A program made the translations under genes and the position numbers. From Cryptomeria japonica (lineage: Eukaryota; Streptophyta; Pinopsida; Cupressales; Cupressaceae): 64,000 bases of DNA. The notes below the pieces were generated by a model. The model ran no database searches. It was not told the DNA's origin and saw only the letters and a program-made list of their open reading frames with translations. Every line of letters begins with the position of its first letter. The first letter of the stretch is position 1. Below are positions 34,461 through 45,258 of the stretch, piece after piece. The DNA lies in contig NC_081412.1 in the NCBI RefSeq assembly GCF_030272615.1, forward strand, positions 474,991,657 through 475,055,656, in the 5' to 3' direction.

Positions 34461-34980
34461 TGCAAGTTGCTTCACAACTTTTTTGACAATAATAACATTT
34501 TTTGCTCAGATTGTATCTAGTCTCAATCTATGACCCCTATGACCTGATAAGGACTCAAACAATTCTCCATGATTATACAAGAATCAAGAATTCTCATGAT
34601 TGACCTTATCACATCACATATACTCAAAACATAGTCAGAAAACATTGTCCCATATTATTTAAAAAATTGCCTCTAAATATGGTGAAATCAGCTCTTGGCT
34701 ATTTGAATATGAAAAAAAATGTCTTACAAATCATCTCATGGTCTTTTATATCAAATTTGGCATTACAATATGTGTGATTCAGCTCATCACCATTTTAATA
34801 GACAAAATTTGGCGTCTACATATGTACAAATCAGCTCATTGCCATTTAAATATACAAAATTATGCCCCTAAAGATGTAAAAATTATCTCATGGGCATTTA
34901 TATATACAAAAAATGAATATAGAACAATTTGTCGATGATTTATACAAAATTCTCAAAATTATTCTACTCTGAACCGTAGA
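34461..34980. repeat. short degenerate repeats; no gene seen
   Basis: Between 34670 and 34925, four loose copies of a unit of about 62 bp (TCATGGCATTTATATATACAAAATTTGGC-like) follow each other. Nothing else is recognisable up to the 3' end of DDE copy 2. Confidence 0.5.
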
Positions 34981-34984
34981 ATCA

Positions 34985-37717
34985 ATCAAGTGAGCCTCTA
35001 GGATTGGCTATTAGGTACTCAATACCCTCTCTGTCAATGATTGTGGTTGTCAATTTTCTTTTTGGCTCAACACAACGACACAAAAAGTAATTTGTTCCTT
35101 TTTCATTGTTCCCATCTGCAACAATTCCATACACATGATGTGCATTTTATAAAGTGTTAATTAATACCAAAAAATAAAGTATGATGTACAACAAAATGAA
35201 CCAAAAAGAATACTTGCAAAAAATAACTCAAAAAATCACCTGAATCCACTAGGTTGGATACAAGGTCAAAATCCACTGATGTCTCCATCTGGCTCAATTG
35301 TAGTGCTTTAGGAATTTGATATATATCAATGGGAACCAATGGTCTATAAGACCATTTGTCAACCCACTCTTGTGATTCACATTTTTCCCACAAACAATAC
35401 ATGTATGAACAGTAAAAACATACCATATGTCTTGTATAAATTACCAGTGACCTTGAATTTGAACTCATAAATGAGTGCATGTCATTCGATCCTGTAACTG
35501 TACAATAATCTAGATAGTTTTCAATGTTAGATTCAGTGATCAACCAAAAATATCTATGAACCATTGATGTACTTGGATTACCTGGACCCATTCTAGACTT
35601 ACACCATCACACAATTATTTCTGCATCTATCAACTCAACACCACCTTTGTACTTCAATTCTTCTCTAACTAGGGCTCTTTTTACACATGCTCCTGCACCA
35701 TCGTGCTCTCCCTTACCATGTCTAGCCTTAGTGAAATTCCAAAAATATTAAACACCACTTGTCATATGCATCCTTGTCAACCAATAAAACATCCTTGCAT
35801 TCTTGAATTGTGCAGTCCAATTATCTAACCATATTAAGTGTCAGTTCTATCGTATGTTCCTTTCCCTTAAACTATCATAGAAAATTTTAAAACATCCTTG
35901 TACAAACTCTGATGAATGAGTACGATAATGACTTATCTAGAAGTGATACTCTCTTACAACCTTTCTATCCTCCTCTGTGCTATCATTTGCATGCATGAAT
36001 GCTATGTGTACAAAAATAGAAACTTGTGCAGAATGATAATACATATATTACACTTCATTTTGAGGTTGTAGTGTATAATTTTTAGTGAAATCAACGATAG
36101 AGACAATGGTGCCAAGAGGAAATGTGTCCTTACATAACTTGAATTGCTCATATAACCATCGATCTCTATGTGTATGCATTAAGTACTCATAAATTAGTTT
36201 CTCTTGAAACATTTTCATAAATTCAGCTACACATATATCAATTTTCACTAGCTCACATCTCTTCAAATCTTTTCCATTTTTAACTCCATATGTGACTGTC
36301 TTGAATTTTCTGAAAGAAACTAGTTTCGTACCAATTCCATGTGTGCTCTCCAAATGTATACATCTTGGTAAACTTTGCAAACCACCAAATATAGCACAAG
36401 AACCTTCCAAATAAGGAATCTTATAATAAATGAAACCATCATGTCTATTACATTGCACACTTGAAATAGATTGTCTTACTGACTTAGGAGGTTCTTTTAT
36501 ATTGCATTCCTACAAAACATTGCTAGTGTGCAAAGTAGAACAAATATGATGAAAAATATCATAGTGCATGGGAAATTCAATATGCATCCTACAACAACAC
36601 ATGGTGCATACATGATTAATCTTAATATAAAAAGGTTTTTCCACTTCAAAAAATCTTTGAGAAATTCTTATTTGAGGAAACTTTTGAAGGAATATTTCAT
36701 AAAAATTAGTTTGAGTCATATCCAAATAGTGTTTGGCATGTGGCTCATGATTTTTAGACCCGATTTGCCTTCTAACAACATCTCTTTGGTTGGGAGAAAT
36801 TTTTGTGTTGTCATGCCAAAAAATTTCAATTAATGTTCTTAGTGCATCAACAACCACCTTGTATTTGCATGGTAGTCTACCCGAGAACTCCCAAAGAGAA
36901 CTATTGTTAGGTTCCTCTATTTTTTCCCGCCTCTTTAATGCTTTAGTTAATGTTGTTCTACTAACGTTTAATGACTTACTTGTTTTTCTTATCAAATGAT
37001 CTTTTTTTAATTTTCTTGCTCATTATGGTTAATGTAATGACACGTCGAGTAGCATTAGAATCTTTAGTACGTGATTTTGAACCAATAGCTTGATATGCAT
37101 CAAATATATTTCTCACAATAGTTCTTTCATTGTTACTTTCAGATGATCTTAGGCCTAGAATTTTCACTCTCTCTAAAATTCAAATTTTTAATCATTTGAA
37201 CAATTAATTGACATCTTGCGGTTTGATTTAAGTTTTCAAAATAGTTTTTCCATATTATTTTAACCATTCTCCTACAAGTTCATTCATTCATTTTATTGGT
37301 AAAATTGGCTTCAATATATTCTCATCAATGTCAATTAGATACTTTGGTTTCCTACTAATGATTCTGGGAGGTGTTAACATCGGTGCATTATGTACATTCA
37401 ATTCATCAAATAGAGAAGGTGTATGTTCATCATTTAATTGATTATTCAATGTGGTATCTTCTTCAATTGCATTAGGTTCATACAGTAAATCAAATGTCTC
37501 TTATTCAATTGCATTAGCTTTATATAGTAAATCAAATGTCTCTTCTTCAATTGCATTAGGTGCATTATGTTCATTTGGTAAATCGAATTGAGATGCTGAG
37601 GATGACATACCTTCTTCTCCCAATGTTCTTATGTCACGTAATTTCTTCATGCACTGCCTTTGTCTTCCCTTTTCAGCCTCTCGTTGTTCCATCGTTTTTT
37701 CGCTTGTTCTTTCCCAT
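34985..37717 (-). pseudogene. DDE-type transposase-like protein, copy 2 (decayed)
   Basis: It aligns along its whole length with copy 1. From the start at 37717 come the basic N-terminus, the helix-turn-helix (KSLNVSRTTLTKALKRREK), HDNTKISPNQRDVV, CCCRMHIEF, IVDFTKNYTLQPQ (first Asp kept), WLDN for WSDN, and HGKGEHDGAGACVKRAL with the Glu before it replaced by Lys. The last exon reads VYGIVADGNNEKGTNYFL. Readable pieces are 36510-36995, 36048-36458 and 35157-35591. Several stops and shifts are present, and the acceptor of the last intron has lost its AG (ATGCACATC). At the site of the copy 1 stop this copy has GAG. It is convergent with gene A across the 359-bp array. Confidence 0.8.
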
Positions 37718-37968
37718 GGTTGATATTAGTTGTCCTAAATAGAATCATATTACATATATATGTAAACAAAAGTTCATAAACAAACAAATAACCATAAATA
37801 TGTATCTTATCATTAGTTTTATTAATCAAACTATTAAACAATCAGAATAATATTGACAAAACTAATAAGAACAACAATTCAATCATTTCAAATCATGCAA
37901 AAAAGAAATTCACTTACTTCTACGTATAAAATAGTGTTATAAGTGCAGACACAGTTACAGTGGGGCCT

Positions 37969-38003
37969 TCAATGACCTCAAAAACTTCTTTTGAGGTCGT
38001 TGA
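37969..38003. other. hairpin upstream of DDE copy 2
   Basis: TCAATGACCTCAAAA and TTTTGAGGTCGTTGA, separated by 5 bases, form a 15-bp stem with one mismatch, about 250 bp before the start of copy 2. Copy 1 also has inverted repeats in the same relative place, although the sequences are unrelated. Confidence 0.7.
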
Positions 38004-38029
38004 GGCTCTTGGGAAACTAAAACTATGAC

Positions 38030-38300
38030 TAAATACTTCATACGTGCTATATTAATAACCTCATGCATGTTGTTAGTCCATAAAATGTTAGCAAGTCCAA
38101 CGGTATTTTTTTTCCATTTGGTAATAATAACAGTTAAGTACGCACTCCTAAGCTAAAAAATGTTATGGCAGGGTAGCAAACTCATAGGCTCAGTACCCTA
38201 TGCACACTTACAAGTAATAAGTTCCGCATACACGTTCCTACACATTAAAAATGTTATAGTAGGGCAGTGAACTAAAGGTTCAGTACCTCGTACATGCTAT
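38030..38300. repeat. subterminal short repeats, right-hand group
   Basis: Two loose copies of a unit of about 95 bp (GTACGCAC..., AAAAATGTTATGGCAGGG, CTCAGTACCCTATGC) sit here, with TACGTGCTAT and CGTACATGCTATTTGTAG cores like those at 15930-16170. The group lies just left of the GA tract. Confidence 0.55.
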
Positions 38301-38325
38301 TTGTAGTAGAAAAAATGAAAAGGAA

Positions 38326-38326
38326 A

Positions 38327-38412
<86 letters not shown>

Positions 38413-39424
38413 GAAGGGAGGGAGAGAAGAAAGGGTATGGAGGAAGGGAGAAGGGGAGAGAGGGAGAGAGAGAGAGGGGGAAGGACAGAGAGAGGGAAAG
38501 AAGAAGGAGGGGGGAGGGAGAGGGAGAGGGAGAGAGAGAGAGAGGGGGGAGGGAGGGAGGGAGAGAATAAGTGGTATGGAGGAAGGGAGAGGGAGAGAGA
38601 GAGGGGAGGGAGAGTAGGGGGGAGGCATAGAGAAGGAATGGGGAGAGAGAAAGGAGGGGGTGCAGAAGGGAGGAAGGGAGAGAGGGAGAGAAGAAGGAAG
38701 GGGGCAGGGAGAGGAAGAGAGAGAGAGAGGGAAGGAGGGAGAGGGAGAGAGGGAGAGAAAGGGAGAGAGAGAGAGAGAGGGGGGAGGGAGGGAAGGAGGG
38801 AGAGGGAGAGATGGAGAGAGAGAGAGGGGGGAGGGAGGGAGGGAGAGAAGAAAGGGTATGGAGGAAGGGAGAAGGGGAGAGAGGGAGAGAGAGAGAGGGG
38901 GAAGGACAGAGAGAGGGAAAGAAGAAGGAGGGGGGAGGGAGAGGGAGAGGGAGAGAGAGAGAGAGAGAGAGGGGGGAGGGAGGGAGGGAGGGAGAGAATA
39001 AGTGGTATGGAGGAAGGGAGAGGGAGAGAGAGAGGGGAGGGAGAGTAGGGGGGAGGCATAGAGAAGGAATGGGGAGAGAGAGAGGAGGGGGGGCAGAAGG
39101 GAGGAAGGGAGAGAGGGAGAGAAGAAGGAAGGGGGCAGGGAGAGGAAGAGAGAGAGAGAGGGAAGGAGGGAGAGGGAGAGAGGGAGAGAAAGGGAGAGAG
39201 AGAGAGAGAGAGAGGGGGGAGGGAGGGAAGGAGGGAGAGGGAGAGAGGGAGAGATAGAGAGGGGGGAGGGAGGGAGAGAAGAAGGCCTGTATGGAGGAAG
39301 GGAGAAGGGGAGAGAGGGAGAGAGAGGTGGAGGGTGGCAGAGAGAGAGAGGGAAGGATGGAGATAGGGAGAGAAGGAGGGGGACATAGAGGAAGAGAGGG
39401 AGAGAGAGAGAGAGGGAAGAAGGG

Positions 39425-39501
<77 letters not shown>

Positions 39502-39535
39502 GGGGGAGGGAGAGGAAGAGAGATAGAGATAGACC
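38326..39535 (+). repeat. 1.2-kb purine-only GA tract with a higher-order repeat of about 425 bp
   Basis: The plus strand is almost entirely A and G. The landmark AAGGGTATGGAGGAAGG recurs at 38431 and 38852 and is altered at about 39285. GTGGTATGGAGGAAGG recurs at 38571 and 39002. The period is therefore 421-431 bp, about 2.8 copies. Long ORFs on both strands (up to 422 codons) are by-products of the missing stop codons and are not genes. Confidence 0.95.
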
Positions 39536-39540
39536 ATAAC

Positions 39541-39800
39541 GACACCATATGGAGTCCTAAGGGGTCAAATGGTGTCCTAAGGGGTATTTGTAGACCATAT
39601 GACCCACGACACTAAATAGTGTCCTAAGGGGTCATAGAACACCATATGGTATTGTTATGGGTCATATGGTGTCTCCAGGGGTCATATGGCCTCCTATGAC
39701 CCTTTAGGACACCATATGATGTTGTTATGGGTCGTATGGTGTCTTAAGGTGTCATATGGTGTCCTAAGGGGTCATCAGACACCATATGACCTCTTAGAAA
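39541..39800. repeat. clustered direct and inverted copies of GTCCTAAGGGGTCATATGG
   Basis: GGTGTCCTAAGGGGTCA-type units recur about six times, with reversed units such as ATGACCCTTTAGGACACCAT between them. CATATG palindromes mark the centres. The cluster directly follows the GA tract. Confidence 0.8.
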
Positions 39801-40677
39801 ATAGTATAACCTCTAACATGACAACTAAGGCATCATATGGTGGGCTACTAAAATGATATATTATTTAAAGTTATGAATAGAACATCATACAATAGAACAT
39901 TGGTAGTTTAGTTTTGATATAGCTAAGTTAGACCATTGTAAGAATAAGAGAGACTCCAAGCGAACAAACAACAAGGATTCACTAAAAAGCAAGTGTAAGA
40001 GCTTGACCTAACCCTAAGAGTACTGCCTTTCTAAAGTATACGATGCTATTAAATTTGCAAGGTTATAGGACTGATCTCGATTGTGACTATAGGAATTACA
40101 CACTTAATTTATTTTATGGGTATGTACCCTTCCAAGCCTTTTGACAAGTGATGTTTATCATGTACTACCACTTCCATGCTTACAACAAAATTTAATTTCT
40201 TTAGGTGACAGGCGTTGTGTAAGAAAATGGGAACTCTCGTATACCCACCACTATCATTCTCCAGGACATCATCTATGTTACTCTACCTCTTTCTCTTCCT
40301 ACCGGTTGTTTCCTTCAGAGAAACATATTACAGGTACTCTAACTCATTATTTTTCTTTGTTGACACTATTTTCAACATTTTCTCTGCTCATTAAAAACAC
40401 ATTCAAGAAGAATATTGCTACAGGTTTCCTTGTTTGTCACGGTAATGCACTCGTGGTTCAATTTCAAACCCTTTTTCCTCTTATTCAATATACACACACA
40501 AATCCATCAGTCAATTTTCTTAGGAGAGCATACATGATAAAAATCAAAGAGGAAGTTGCAAACAAGAAATAAGTGGGGTATGGAGGGAGGGAGGGAAAGA
40601 AGAAGAGAGAGAGGGATGGGGTATGGAGGAAGGGAGAAGGGCAGAGAGGGAGAGAGATAGGGATGTGCTATGGAGGA

Positions 40678-40716
<39 letters not shown>

Positions 40717-40889
40717 CACCTTGTACGTGGTTGAGAGGGGGAGACAATACACTGATATGTGTGTATATACACTTAATATATTATATATTATTATATACAT
40801 AAATATAAATATTATATATTACATATAAAAATTCTATATTATATGTATATACACATATTATATATATAATATCATATTATACACCCAAA
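39801..40889. other. spacer with a minor GA/AT repeat; no gene supported
   Basis: An ORF at 40141-40572 reads DVYHVLPLPCLQQNLISLG near its start, which faintly resembles the pre-integrase segment of Copia polyproteins, but no further domain follows. A GA-rich stretch at 40575-40720 and a TATA-rich stretch at 40760-40890 fill the rest. Confidence 0.4.
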
Positions 40890-41020
40890 ATTTAAACAAA
40901 TGTAGCACATACGCTCTATTTATAGTAAACATGGCGCATACGCACTTCTTACACCATAAGTACCCCGTACGCGCTTTTTATACTATAAGTACCCCATACA
41001 TGCTTTTGACTATTTAGGCT
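40890..41020. repeat. subterminal short repeats, third group
   Basis: The units CATACGCTCTATTTATAG, GCATACGCACTTCTTA, GTACGCGCTTTTTATACT and CATACATGCTTTTGAC follow each other at about 22-32 bp spacing, each with ATAAGTACCCC or similar between them. This is the same family as 15930-16170. Confidence 0.65.
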
Positions 41021-41285
41021 TGGAAATAGGCCTGGATGACAAAGCTATGGTTTGGATGTTTGGTTTCCCTCCATTTCCCTCAGTTTTGACATGTTTTATT
41101 TTTTCTAGTGTATTTTTTTCTGGATTCGATTGTGAGTTTTTTAGGTCTCCCATCCTTCAGGTGGTATTTTCCTTTTCTCTTTCCTCTCTCCTTGTTTCTT
41201 GTGCCTTCCCCCACCCCTCTCCTCTTTATATTCTGCTTCAAATCTGCAACTCAACATCTTTCATGTCTTGGGAATTCTTTTCATC

Positions 41286-41316
41286 CTGATGATGAATCAC
41301 GGAGTGTGATTCGAAA
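41286..41316 (+). ncRNA. hammerhead-like ribozyme motif, first pseudo-LTR
   Basis: CTGATGA (41286-41292), a 7-bp perfect stem II (41294-41300 with 41306-41312, loop GGAGT) and GAAA (41313-41316) are in the order of the hammerhead core. Stem III and the cleavage-site side are not clear, because a T run follows GAAAC. Hammerheads are known in Penelope-like elements. Confidence 0.6.
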
Positions 41317-41399
41317 CGTTTTTTTTTTAAAATGAATTATGTTTTATTTACTATAATAATTTATATGCACCCATCTCGAATCCCGTACCCTCTCCATCT

Positions 41400-41873
41400 C
41401 AGGCCCCGTTTGTCTCTCTCCCTTATGTTGAAGGCATTTCTCACAAAATCTCAAAAATCCTTGGGAAAAAAGGTCTCCGTTGTGCCTTCAAACCTGTTTC
41501 CACCATCAAGAGGCATGCCCCACCGCTTAAGGACACTAGGGATGCCTTTTCAGAGTCAGGTGTATACAAGATTGTATGCTCCTGTGGAACTCCATACATT
41601 GGAGAAACAGGTCATTCGTTCATGACTCGAATAAAAGAGCATAGTGCCGACATTAAGCATGAACGTGCCCTCAAATCAGCCTTAGCCGAGCATTCATCAA
41701 CTACCAAGCATCATATCTGTTTGGAGGACACTCAGGTATTGTGTAGAGAGAACAACTTTTTCAAGAGAAAAGTTAAAGAGGCCATTGCTATCATTCAGCA
41801 CCCATCCAATCTTAATCGAGACGATGGGTTAAACCTTAGCATCTCGTGGCACCCTCTTCTTCTGGCCCTCTAG
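41400..41873 (+). pseudogene. Penelope-like ORF fragment: RT thumb end and GIY-YIG endonuclease
   Basis: One open frame reads LPYVEGISHKISKIL (the end of the RT/linker region), then KDTRDAFSESGVYKIVCSCG (the GIY motif as GVY, with Cys residues), TPYIGETGHSFMTRIKEH (the YIG motif with the following Arg) and AEHSSTTKH (the conserved His region), to a stop at 41871-41873. The frame is open from about 41400, but the RT itself is missing. The endonuclease nicks target DNA for insertion. No ATG is needed because it is a fragment of a longer ORF. Confidence 0.85.
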
Positions 41874-42397
41874 CGTCATCCCCGCCCCCCTCCTTGACTT
41901 CTCCCCCTCTTTCTTCTTCATTTGTGCGTCTCCCTGTCCCCCTTTGGTCTATTTTCCTTTTTGTTTATTTTCTAATTTATATTTGCTTTCAGGCCTCATC
42001 GTGTGTTTATTTTTATATGCTCTTGTCTTTTGGAATTGTTAATATCTCTTTTTTTATTTGTTTCTGGATTTTTGTCTTTTGGTTTATGCCTTTGCGTTTA
42101 TTCCGTTATGTATTTTTATTTATTTATTTATTCTTTTAGTTTTTAATTTTTGGCCCTTATTCTTTTCTTCTTTTGTGTTTTTTAGTGGTTTTGAATGTGA
42201 TGCTGGGCTTTCCTTTTTTCTTTTCTGTGGGTGGTTTATTCCTTGGAGTTTTTTAGGTCTCCCATCCTTCAGGTGGTCTTTTCCTTTTCTCTTTCCTCTC
42301 TCCTTGTTTCTTGTGCCTTCCCCCACCCCTCTCCTCTTTATATTCTGCCTCAAATCTGCAACTCAACATCTTTCATGTCTTGGGAATTCTTTTCATC

Positions 42398-42428
42398 CTG
42401 ATGATGAATCACGGAGTGTGATTCGAAA
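42398..42428 (+). ncRNA. hammerhead-like ribozyme motif, second pseudo-LTR
   Basis: Identical to the first motif: CTGATGA at 42398-42404, the same 7-bp stem II, and GAAA at 42425-42428. Its presence in both direct pseudo-LTRs supports a functional origin rather than chance. Confidence 0.6.
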
Positions 42429-42489
42429 CGTTTTTTTTTTTAGATGGAAAAATATACACACAATCGAATCCAGAAAAAAATACACTAGA

Positions 42490-43255
42490 AATGCAAAATG
42501 GATTGTGGAAATCTCATAGCTTTAATGTTTTATTTTATCAAATTAGTTTATCGACTTTGTCATCATCAGGTTAAACTTCATAAAGTGGGTATTTCTAAAA
42601 TTACCACCATATTTTAACCCATCTTCTGAGCTTTCTAACTATATAATTTTTTTAAAATTTGAACAACAATAACATTATTATTAAATTTCATTTACCAGTG
42701 TCTCCATAGTTCTCACAGACATAGGTGCACCATTTTTTTAATAAATTTTGATATACTTATCCAAATTTATAAAAACTTTATATATTATTGTAGTGCACTT
42801 GATTCTTTACAATTTGAAAAAGAATTGTATTTTCAATTTGTTTAGTGCAACTTATGATTCACACGCGAACATGTACCTAATTTTCAGGATGTACTCGATT
42901 GGAAAAATCATAAAAAAACAAATACTCAACAAAAAATTACAAATAAATATACATCTTCTAGTTCTCACTCTTAGCTATCTTTATGCCAAAGGATTTGTCA
43001 AAATACTAAATCTACCTATAATGTTTTTGATGCGCACGTCAGACACTATGTTATGTTTTTTAGAAAAAATCAAGGTCTATTTTTTGTGCATGAAGGATTT
43101 GACCCCCTTAATCTTATCCAATTTTGAAAAAGTTTAATAGTTTGGAAACTAGATTTAGAGTACTACAATATTTTTTCTTTGATTATCTTTATATCTTTAA
43201 TGGATGACTTTCAAATTTTGCATCCAAGTTTAGGCTCACGTAATTTCAGAAAAAA
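42490..43255. other. AT-rich subterminal DNA; no gene supported
   Basis: A 129-codon ORF (42748-43137) is made of common residues with no motif, so I do not call it. The part next to the right inverted repeat (43205-43250) reads TTCAAATTTTGCATCC, which mirrors AAAATTTGAAA near the left end. Confidence 0.6.
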
Positions 43256-43304
43256 GTGTCCACTTATACCCCCCTTTTTGACCACCATCTTTGTGCACTT
43301 ACCC
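43256..43304 (-). repeat. right terminal inverted repeat (candidate)
   Basis: On the minus strand it reads GGGTAAGTGCACAAAG, then GATGGTGGTCA, a G run, GGTATA and AGTGGACAC. It matches the left end over 25 bp with one mismatch. CATAG follows outside at 43305-43309. Confidence 0.65.
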
Positions 43305-43349
43305 CATAGAGTAATAACATCATCCATATCATCTAGGATAGTAGAGGAG

Positions 43350-44934
43350 TCATAAATAACCAACCAAATATCGATCATAAATCTAAATAAGTCTATCTAA
43401 ACATAAATCAAAATGCAAGTTTAGGAGGGACACTACAAAAAATTCCAAGAGAAAAAGTCGAGACCAGTGTGGCGGTGTCACACCTATCCGACCAAATTTT
43501 TTTCCATATTTCTAAGGATACAAAATATTAAGATTACAAAGTCAAATTCAGATTGGTGCATCAATCCAAGGTGGTTAGATGTGAAAAAATGAGCTTTGAA
43601 TACCAAAATAGGAATTTATTCATGTTTAATTTAATTAATTAATTAAAGAAGATGAAATAAAAAGGGCTGCACTTAATGTTAAGGACCCAATTTAATAATA
43701 TGTGGAATGATGAGAGAGTATTTTAGATTTAAATAAATTAATAATTAAATTATTAAAGAGATTTAAAATACAAATGCAACACACTAAGGCAGTTGGTAAC
43801 CTAAGTGTGAAATTGGGACACCCTAATCAAGGGCATACAACTTATGAATCTACATTTAGCCCCCACTTTAGCAGTCATATGACACTACATGCATATACAA
43901 GTTAAAGTACAAAAAATTAAATATTCATGAGGAAAATGATATGTTTATAATATGTCAAACAAAGCCTCCAATGGTATTTGCAGTACAACATTAGGAACCG
44001 CATCCTAAAAAACCATATTGTTAGTTAAAATCACAAAATCACATAAATCATTTCTAAGGGTGATGAAATTCGAGGCTAGGTAAATGCCCCCCCATTTTAG
44101 CTTGCTAATAACTAAGTTGAAATAGGGTGTCTAGTTTACCACATCAAATTGTGAGGAGAGGTGATGATAAATGCTCACAACAAAGCTCGATACAAGACTC
44201 AAGCATTTTGAGGAACATTCGGTAGGGAAGAGAACTGAAACACAATTGTAATGCAACCAACAATGCAAGAATCAATTTTCTCTAGCTTGAGATATAAAAG
44301 ATTAAGTAGAATATGCAGAATTAGGGTTTACGAGAGAGAATACCTGAAATAGTGACAATGACACTATTCATTTCTCTTATTCACTTTTGCAAAATAGGAG
44401 TCCATGTAGCACAAAATGTCATGTCAATGACTAGAAATATCCACATAGATGGAGATCCTGAGGTATTCCTTGAGGCATTTGTACTTTCTTTTTTGCTTTG
44501 TTTGACTGATTTGGATAATTAGGAACCCTAATTCTCATGTGCTACCTAGCAAAAGAACCCTAGTCCGCCTAGGGAACTTTGGTCCCTATTGGTTGCCTTG
44601 TTCCTCCTAATACATTTTGGTCCCACTATGGCACTCTAGTCCTACCAGAGCAGTGCCCTAGTTCATGTATGACACCTTGGTCCTTGGAAAGAGTTACCAG
44701 AGGCACCCATGGAATCAAGTGTTAGATGATATGATGATAAATAGAAATTAGACCACGCACAAGCTCAATTTTAAAATAAAAAATTAGGGTTCTTGTGAAT
44801 TGAACCTCTAAATTTTTTAAAATTCAATAAAAAGTGAAACTTGTGAAAGAAAATTTGAATTTAAAATTGCTTAAACACTCAAATATAAGAACATATATCA
44901 TAATTGTAGATCTAAGGAGTTGGGTTCACCGAAA
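43350..44934 (-). mobile_element. Tat-related LTR element remnant without pol (internal part and 3' LTR start)
   Basis: Read on the minus strand: a primer-binding-site-like TTTCGGTGAACCCAAC at 44934-44919, about 1.07 kb of internal sequence, a polypurine tract (AAAGTGGGGGCTAAA, 43869-43855) and an LTR starting TGTAGATTCATAAGTTGT at 43854. The stretch before the polypurine tract matches the corresponding part of the intact Gypsy (32100-32630), and 44570-44700 holds the GGGACCAAAG-type minirepeats. No gag or pol is present. The far end of the LTR, below about 43350, is unclear. Confidence 0.6.
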
Positions 44935-45258
44935 TGTAATGGTGAAAACATTATCGTTTCCACCATTAGATGTATGAAAATTGCTAATATTTAGACTTAA
45001 GGACCATTACATTAGCCACAACTCAAAAAGGATAAGGGCTAAGAATTCTATTAGATATACTAGATTAGATTAAATTTCCCTCTTTTAAGTTGAATTGTGA
45101 AAATACCAAAATAGGGTAAATATTTTGAAATTGATGTAAAAATGCATGAATAATAAGCTGTACAGTCATCTGATCGAGTCACAAACCTAGATCTGAGAAA
45201 TGTGAATGTATTCAAATATATTCCTAGAAAGAGCTCTTGATCTATCAGGACTAAGATG
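44935..45258 (-). repeat. LTR of a Tat-like element, 3' part (split by Copia)
   Basis: It ends on the minus strand with ACCATTACA just before the primer-binding site. The other part continues at 52532-53341, beyond the Copia insertion. The last 5 bp (45254-45258, AGATG) are the target duplication. Confidence 0.6.

Larger units (their letters stand above)
41104..42489 (+). mobile_element. Penelope-like element (Dryad-like), 5'-truncated
   Basis: A pseudo-LTR of about 200 bp occurs twice in direct orientation (41134-41335 and 42246-42440), flanking the end of a Penelope ORF with a GIY-YIG endonuclease. Each pseudo-LTR carries a hammerhead-like motif. A perfect 31-bp inverted repeat (41104-41134 and 42459-42489) brackets the element. 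Most of the RT is absent. Penelope-like elements with GIY-YIG endonucleases were reported in conifers as Dryads; assignment to that group is inference. Confidence 0.8.
15884..43304. mobile_element. candidate giant TIR DNA transposon carrying gene A and DDE copy 2
   Basis: The left end (15884-15908) and the reverse complement of the right end (43279-43303) match over 25 bp with one mismatch; the shared core is GTGCACAAAGATGGTGGTCA. AGTGGACAC follows inside on both sides, and a weaker match continues inward (AAAATTTGAAA). CATAG precedes the left end (15879-15883) and follows the right end after one extra C (43305-43309), a possible 5-bp target duplication. Between the ends are a multi-exon plus-strand gene, a tandem array, a convergent DDE transposase-like gene, and later insertions (Gypsy at 21519-34293, Penelope-like at 41104-42489). 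Without those two insertions the element would be about 13 kb. Unity of the element is inference. Confidence 0.5.

Noticed and set aside
38272-39548. Two minus-strand ORFs of 421-422 codons and several plus-strand ORFs
   Set aside because: They lie wholly in the GA tract and encode only low-complexity Ser/Leu/Pro or Arg/Glu/Gly strings in all frames. The purine strand simply lacks stop codons.
42748-43137. 129-codon ORF near the right inverted repeat
   Set aside because: AT-rich by-product with Ile/Leu/Lys bias, no domain, no splice context and no second copy in the window.
15884-43304. Helitron as an explanation for gene A capture
   Set aside because: No 5' TC or 3' CTRR end with a hairpin was found around the genes, and a true inverted repeat is present instead.
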